DNA of 64,000 nucleotides. Source: Apoda limacodes (Eukaryota > Arthropoda > Insecta > Lepidoptera > Limacodidae). The stretch covers positions 11,998,501-12,062,500 of the forward strand of contig OX291557.1 of NCBI GenBank assembly GCA_946406115.1, read 5' to 3'. Position numbers and translations under genes: made by a program. Below, in pieces: positions 59,220 to 64,000 of the stretch. Within the stretch, counting starts at the first letter, position 1; every line of letters begins with the position of its first letter. The notes under the pieces were generated by a model that saw nothing but the letters and a program-made list of their open reading frames with translations, made no database searches and was not told where the DNA came from.

Positions 59220-60057
59220 GTCCGGTCAATTTAGACATTCGAAGGTAGCTAGAATTTATGTAGATAAATTCCCACCAAGCTGAAAACCAGTAAGATTGTT
59301 TAAAATATGATTAAAAATAAAATTTGAAAGTTCCCCATCTTTCCCCTCTATAGAAAATTTATTAATCAAGGTCAAAGGTTAAAAAAATGAGTTCGCGATT
59401 CTCACCAAAACGGCAAGTTTTATCACAAAAATACTTTAGACAAAATATCTAGATCATAAAATTATCTACAAAAAATATATTAATACCTTTTTTTCTACGT
59501 GCCACCGTTTTTGAGATATAACGATTTAACAAGTTGTAATCGTCATAATATCATCATCATATCAGCCCATTGACATCCACTGCTGGACATAGACCTCACC
59601 TCAAGCTTGCGACTCTGTGCCGCCTGTAAACAACGGCTCCGCGCTACCTTTACGAGGTCATCTGTCCATCTAGCAGGGGACCGGCCCACGCTGCGCTTTC
59701 CGGTTCGTGGTCGCCACTCGAGAACCTTCTTCCCCCATCGGCCATCGGTTCTTTGAGCTATGTGCCCTGCCCATTGCCACTTCAGCTTTGCGATTTAGTG
59801 AGCTATGTCGGCGACTTTAGTTCTCCTACGGATTTCCTCATTCCTGATTTGGTCACGTAGGGAAACTCCGAGCATAGCTCTTTCCATCTTCGCTGAGCGA
59901 TTCTGAGCTTTAATTTTTTTTCTATACAGGGGAAAGATGGGGAACTTTCAAATTTTATTTTTAATCATATTTTAAACAATCTTACGGCTTTTCAGCATGG
60001 TGGGAATTGGTGGGTGGGGTAGCATTACTCTTATTGTTTGATCTAATTTGACCGGAC
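59220..60057. mobile_element. Long-inverted-repeat element inserted in the mariner
   Basis: It starts GTCCGGTCAA and ends TTGACCGGAC; TA flanks both ends (59218-59219, 60058-60059). The arms are long: 59286-59353 (agattgtttaaaatatgatt) and its reverse complement at 59932-59990 are almost identical. Inside lies an RTE tail (59551-59905). It has no ORF and looks like a non-autonomous TA-targeting element. Confidence 0.8.
59551..59905 (-). mobile_element. RTE LINE 3' fragment inside the inverted-repeat element
   Basis: Reverse orientation. Reading from 59905 it gives the RTE tail (minus-strand equivalents of ERAMLGVSLRDQIRNEEI, KLKWQWAGHIAQR and DLVKVARSRCLQAAQS), ending at a short tat-cat-cat-cat repeat (59551-59565), the usual RTE tail form. 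It matches 22770-23060 of the larger copy. Confidence 0.8.
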
Positions 60058-60943
60058 TACATTGCAGACAATGTGAAAAAAGATGATGTCGTATTGGCAG
60101 ATCGAACAGAGACCATAAGGTATGTAGCTGAGGTCAAAGGGATCTTATATGGCTGTGTTCAAAGAATCTTTGCGAATGAACTGCATATAAAAAAGTTATC
60201 TGCGCGCTGGGTGCCGAGAATCTTAACTGACGAGCAAAAGAAAAAACAGTCGACATTTCGAGTGTGAATCTCGAAAACTTCCAAGCGGATCAGTCAAAAA
60301 TTTTGTTTCGTTTCGGTACCATGGACCGTTGATCCAGAAACCAAACAGCATTTAATGACTTGGAAACGAGCCTCTTCCCCGACGCCGAAGAAATTCAAGG
60401 TGTCAAGTTTGGAGGAAATATTATGGCGTCCGTTTTTTGGGACGCTGAAGTAATTAAATGTTGAAATACTTGTAAAAGGGAGCCACTATCACGGGCTCTT
60501 ACTACGCAAAAAAGATTGCGGGAGGCCATCAAGGAAAAAAGACGAGGCAAACTGCGAGCTGGTGTTGCTTCATTGAGACAACGCACCGGCTCACAAAGCC
60601 GACGTAGCGATGGCTGCCATTCAAGAAACGGGATTCGAAATGCTCGAACACCCACCCTATTCGCCAGACCTGCCTCCCAGTGACTTTTACCTTTTTCCTC
60701 GGCTCAAGGAACACCTCTGCCGGAAAAAATTTGATGACGATAGCGAGGTGATGACTGATGTAGAGGCGTTATTGGACGGTCAAGGCATCGAATATTTTTC
60801 CAAAGGGAATCATGGGTTTAGAAAAAAGATGGACCAAATGTATTGACTTGCTAGGAGACTATGTAGACAAATATATTTTTTTTTTGAACTTAAATTCCCT
60901 TATTTCATATTGATTACCATAACTTTTGGGTCACCCCTCGTAT

Positions 60944-61841
60944 TCACCTATAATTTTGTCTTGCTAATTCTGGATTAAATTGTGAGTTATATTTAGGTTT
61001 AACTTTGCGAGTCGTCTTTTCGTCATCCTCAGCATTTACTGTAGACTCATGCTGTCCTGAGAGGAACATCTGTGTTTTATATCTTTCTTGTTGTTCACGT
61101 TTCAGTCTGGCTTCCCTTAGTTTCAGTAGTTTTTTTTCTTTTTCCTCTTTTTGTTTTTTATGTTTTTCCTTTTTGTTCTTATGTGAATATTTATGGCTTT
61201 CTACAGCTTCTTTATTTATGCAATTTTGTGTTGTTGATACAGGTTCTTTGGTATCCTTTCTTTTTAAAGTTAAATCTTTGCTATGGCAATATGACCTAAA
61301 AGAATTCATAGGATCAAGTCGTTGTTTAGCTTTCCAACCTATTTCACTAGACTTTACATCTAAATCTTTTTGTTTTGGTTTTCCTTCAGCATCTTTCAAT
61401 ACTAATTTATCATATGTATCTCTTATCTCATTGGATCTTGAAAATCTAGAGACCTCTGGCATAACCTCATACCAGTTTTTCTTTTTAAGAGCTTCATTAG
61501 TGTCTTGACCAAGATATGTGAGATAACCAATTTGTTTTTCATATTTCTCTTTTTCGTCTTTCACATCTTTATCATGTTCTTGGTTACTAGTTTTGACTGC
61601 ATGGTCTAAGTCTGAAAACAAATTTATGTGTTCAGACTCTGAAGTAGTGGTGGATTGTTTTGGGTCAGTTTGAATTATATTAAAACTCTCCAATCTCTGT
61701 TTGCTTTTATGTTTAAGAATAGCTAGACGTGCCTCACGATCTGCAGTCTCGGTTCTGATTCTTTCTTGCTTTTCTTTTTCTGCGGCTTCTGCTTCATCTT
61801 TTCTTACCCTGGCTATGTTTTCTTTGGTCCTCACATGCCAC
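60944..61841 (-). CDS. LENG1: LENG1-like Cir_N-domain protein, main exon (first exon not found)
   Basis: Homologue of leukocyte receptor cluster member 1, a Cir_N-domain protein reported among spliceosome-associated factors; its molecular role is not well defined. The exon runs from a probable acceptor (ttaag before 61841) to the TGA at 60946-60944 and encodes about 298 residues. It begins WHVRTKENIARVRKDEAEAA, the Cir_N motif, and has GYLTYLGQDTNEA, KQRLDPMNSFRSYCH, a long Lys/Glu-rich coiled segment (about residues 225-260) and the family end YNSQFNPELARQNYR. The initial exon, expected to encode a start like MNILPKK, was not recognised up to 64000, so the N-terminal few residues are missing. 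The last coding base lies one base from the TA of the mariner, so the transposon supplies the 3' flank. Confidence 0.88.
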
Positions 61842-64000
61842 CTTAAACATCAGAGATATACATTGTTAAAATATATGACGATATTTAAAATTCATCTATG
61901 CAAACTTTACCTTTCATATAACGATCCTAACGAATAAGAATACGAACTCGGGGCTTAAAGGGCGTAACGGCCATATCGGCGAAATTAACTTTTCAATGCA
62001 GCCCTTCTTACAACCCCATTTTTTGTAGAAAATACAACAGAAATTTTTAGTTTTTGTGTCATAACAGCAACAACATTAATGGTCATAAACGCGAGGGTAG
62101 TAATCGACATCGTAGGTAGATGATACAAATGTTTTTTTAACATTTTTAAGTTTTGAGTCGTAAGAGTTTTAATCAATAAATGTGAGGGTAGTAAACGACA
62201 TACCTAGTAACAAAATGATGCTTACGCCCTAACATATTAATTTTTAAAGAATCAACTTGCCCGTCTTAAATATAATATGGTTAGTTATTAGTGCTAAATT
62301 TTTTTGGCGATATCTAAGTTCTCGTATTTCAGATTTTAGTACTTTTCAGGTTTAGGTGTTCATCGTTCATTGACTAACATAAATTAGCATCTATTTTATT
62401 TAGGACTACCTGGCCCAGCAGACGTTGTGCATCTGTTGATGAGCTGCAAGATCTCTTAGGGCGGGTTTTGGGTTTTTGCAAAAACATGATCCTGTAATCC
62501 CAATACTTGTCAGACCAATGTTGTGAAAAGGAAAGGGCAATTTTTATCTACATCAAATTTCCCTGATGATAAGCAAATTTATTTTGATAAGAATTAAATA
62601 CCTACTTAAATTAACTCAGGTTAAAATATTTATAAATATATCTTTTAGTGCTATTTTATCAATTTGTAAATTTACCTTAACAGTAGATATATTTCATTGT
62701 GGACTTTTTTTACAGGCCTTTGAGTTCGACGACTGTTGATACATTAATTGACATAAAATAGTAATTTTGTTTAGCAAAACAATGTTGTATAAAGGGCAAT
62801 TTTGCATCTTTATAAAATATCCCTGATGATAAGCAAATATTTTTTAAAAATAATTTGTTACTACCTACTATATTAATTATCAGTATAGTAGTAGCACGAC
62901 TTACCGCAGTTACGCGATTTTCAAATATCGTCGATTCGTCTTTTGTTTGAGCATCACAGTATTGCTCAATTAATGTACATATTCAGACTTGTCATACAGA
63001 ATCAATGCAATGTTTATTTTATATTACATATTTATTTCTAATCTATGGAGTGCATGATTGTTATTACATTTTTGTACCATATATTTATTTTATATCTACA
63101 AAGAATACTAATGTCATCCAAATTAAGTAAAACTGATTCTTTTGCATCAAACAAAACAAGAAAAACTTTGTCATTGGAATGTTAACTGAATGTCATTAAA
63201 GATTTCAATACAAAAATGAAAAAAAAAACATAAATGTTGATGTTTAAGGACAGCTGAATTTCCACATCAAGAGCTGACAATTAAAGCTTGTAGAATTGCA
63301 TGAGCAAGAAGAGACATGTAGAAAACATGTCTAAAATATTATTTTCTTTAGCTTCCAGTACTAATTCAAAATAACTTATATGTATTTATATGCAAAATCA
63401 TACCCAACTTATGAGAATTTCGGCTTATGCGGTAATCATTTAGTACCATCGTCATGTGTTAGTTGGGGGTTTCATACTTACTGCTTTTAGCTATGTTTTA
63501 TCAATTTGTGCATTAATCTGATCATATAGATATATGTTTTAGTCATGGACCTTTTTTAAAGCCTTTGTGAGTTCTACAATTTTTCCATAGAAAACATTTA
63601 AACGGTTTAAAAAAACTTGACTAAACTATTTTTTCTTTGACTTTAATTGCAGAATTGGTTTATGTAAAACTCTTTTATTTTAATGGGTTAAAATATAGCC
63701 TTTTGTGTTCCCTGAAAGTCTATTCTAAATATTGGTGAATCCGGATGAGTAGCTTTCAAACTTAGGTAAAGTTTTTTGTAGAATTTGTGTGACTATGGGA
63801 ATAAAAATTTTCTTAGTACAAAATATTAAGAATTGAATTTTTTAATATTGCTTATGGATTAATTTTATTAACTAGTTCCGAATTGGTCCAATAATCAACT
63901 TTATTGGGTGATAATTACAGGGCAGAGTAAAAGCTTTGGTTAGTAATAGTGAAAGATATTTAGGTAAAGATATGGTACCTATATATATTGTTAGGAATCT
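61842..64000. other. Upstream or intronic region of LENG1, AT-rich
   Basis: No exon recognised. Diverged direct repeats are visible: agggcaatttttatctacat (62538) versus agggcaattttgcatcttta (62793), each followed by a copy of ccctgatgataagcaaat; and atcaatttgt...gtggac/atggac blocks at 62658 and 63499. A tandem-like pair of about 98 bp (gagggtagtaatcgacat at 62092; gagggtagtaaacgacat at 62184) is also present. Confidence 0.5.

Larger units (their letters stand above)
58843..60940 (+). mobile_element. mariner transposon split by an 838-bp insertion
   Basis: The left end CGAGGGGTGATCCAAAAGTA and the right end (reverse complement CGAGGGGTGACCCAAAAGTT) are inverted, and TA duplications lie at 58841-58842 and 60941-60942. 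Subtracting the insert and its extra TA leaves about 1258 bp, the normal mariner size. Transposase remnants, in order: AAPPYYTVARWAKEFKLGRI and EHREGRPSTSL (before the insert); DNVKKDDVVLADRTETIRYV, LHIKKLSARWVPRILTDEQK, then DNAPAHKADVAM, LEHPPYSPDLPPSDFYLFPR and HGFRKKMDQMY. The two later catalytic Asp residues (DNAPAH and SPDLPPSD) are visible. Stops and frameshifts show it is inactive. Confidence 0.9.

Noticed and set aside
61005..61508. Plus-strand ORF of 167 codons rich in Phe and Ser
   Set aside because: Antisense shadow of the Lys/Glu-rich LENG1 exon; no homology to any known family.
61905..61985. First coding exon of LENG1 upstream of 61841
   Set aside because: ATG-containing stretches here (for example before a gtaaag at 61912) do not splice in frame to W-H-V-R.
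1..64000. CRISPR array, bacterial operon or viral genome
   Set aside because: No regularly spaced short repeats with unique spacers, no clustered bacterial genes; all multi-exon genes are animal type.

Overview
The window looks like nuclear DNA from a moth or butterfly (Lepidoptera). Genes are intron-rich with GT-AG introns, the spaces are AT-rich, and repeat families familiar from lepidopteran genomes fill them: tRNA-headed SINEs with a 'gtgaggaaacctgcat' tail, the 'agggttccgtacctcaaaagg' repeat, the 'gcgaaagt' / 'agccgtttgagcgtga' repeat, RTE and Jockey-type LINEs, and mariner. No bacterial operon, CRISPR array or rRNA was seen.

Four conserved host genes can be assembled exon by exon. (1) 1751-8803 (+): the C-terminal nine exons of nucleoporin Nup160; its 5' part lies off the left edge. 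(2) 27963-13313 (-): a complete three-exon peroxisomal carrier, PMP34/SLC25A17, of 279 codons, with about 13.2 kb of introns. (3) 38210-54564 (+): a complete 11-exon WASH-complex subunit strumpellin (WASHC5), 1119 codons. (4) 61841-60944 (-): the main exon of the LENG1-like Cir_N protein; its first exon was not found. They serve nuclear pores, peroxisomes, endosomes and probably the spliceosome respectively, and nothing suggests they work as one system.

The rest is mobile DNA. The PMP34 introns hold a 3.45-kb TIR element that has been hit by an RTE LINE and still carries a short C2H2-like ORF, a long foldback element, and several degraded repeats. A nearly complete Jockey-type LINE (28160-33433), bounded by an 11-bp target-site duplication, sits about 200 bp upstream of the PMP34 start codon. 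The WASHC5 introns hold an exact 162-bp tandem array with a two-copy higher-order pattern, a piggyBac-like MITE, a possible LTR with a tRNA-iMet primer site, a BEL/Pao gag remnant and a 5'-truncated LINE with an open reverse-transcriptase frame. At the right, a mariner of about 1.26 kb lies one base beyond the LENG1 stop codon; it was itself hit by an 838-bp long-inverted-repeat element that contains an RTE tail.

I found no convincing new multi-gene system. The most informative observations are the nested insertion histories and the TE placements at gene boundaries.
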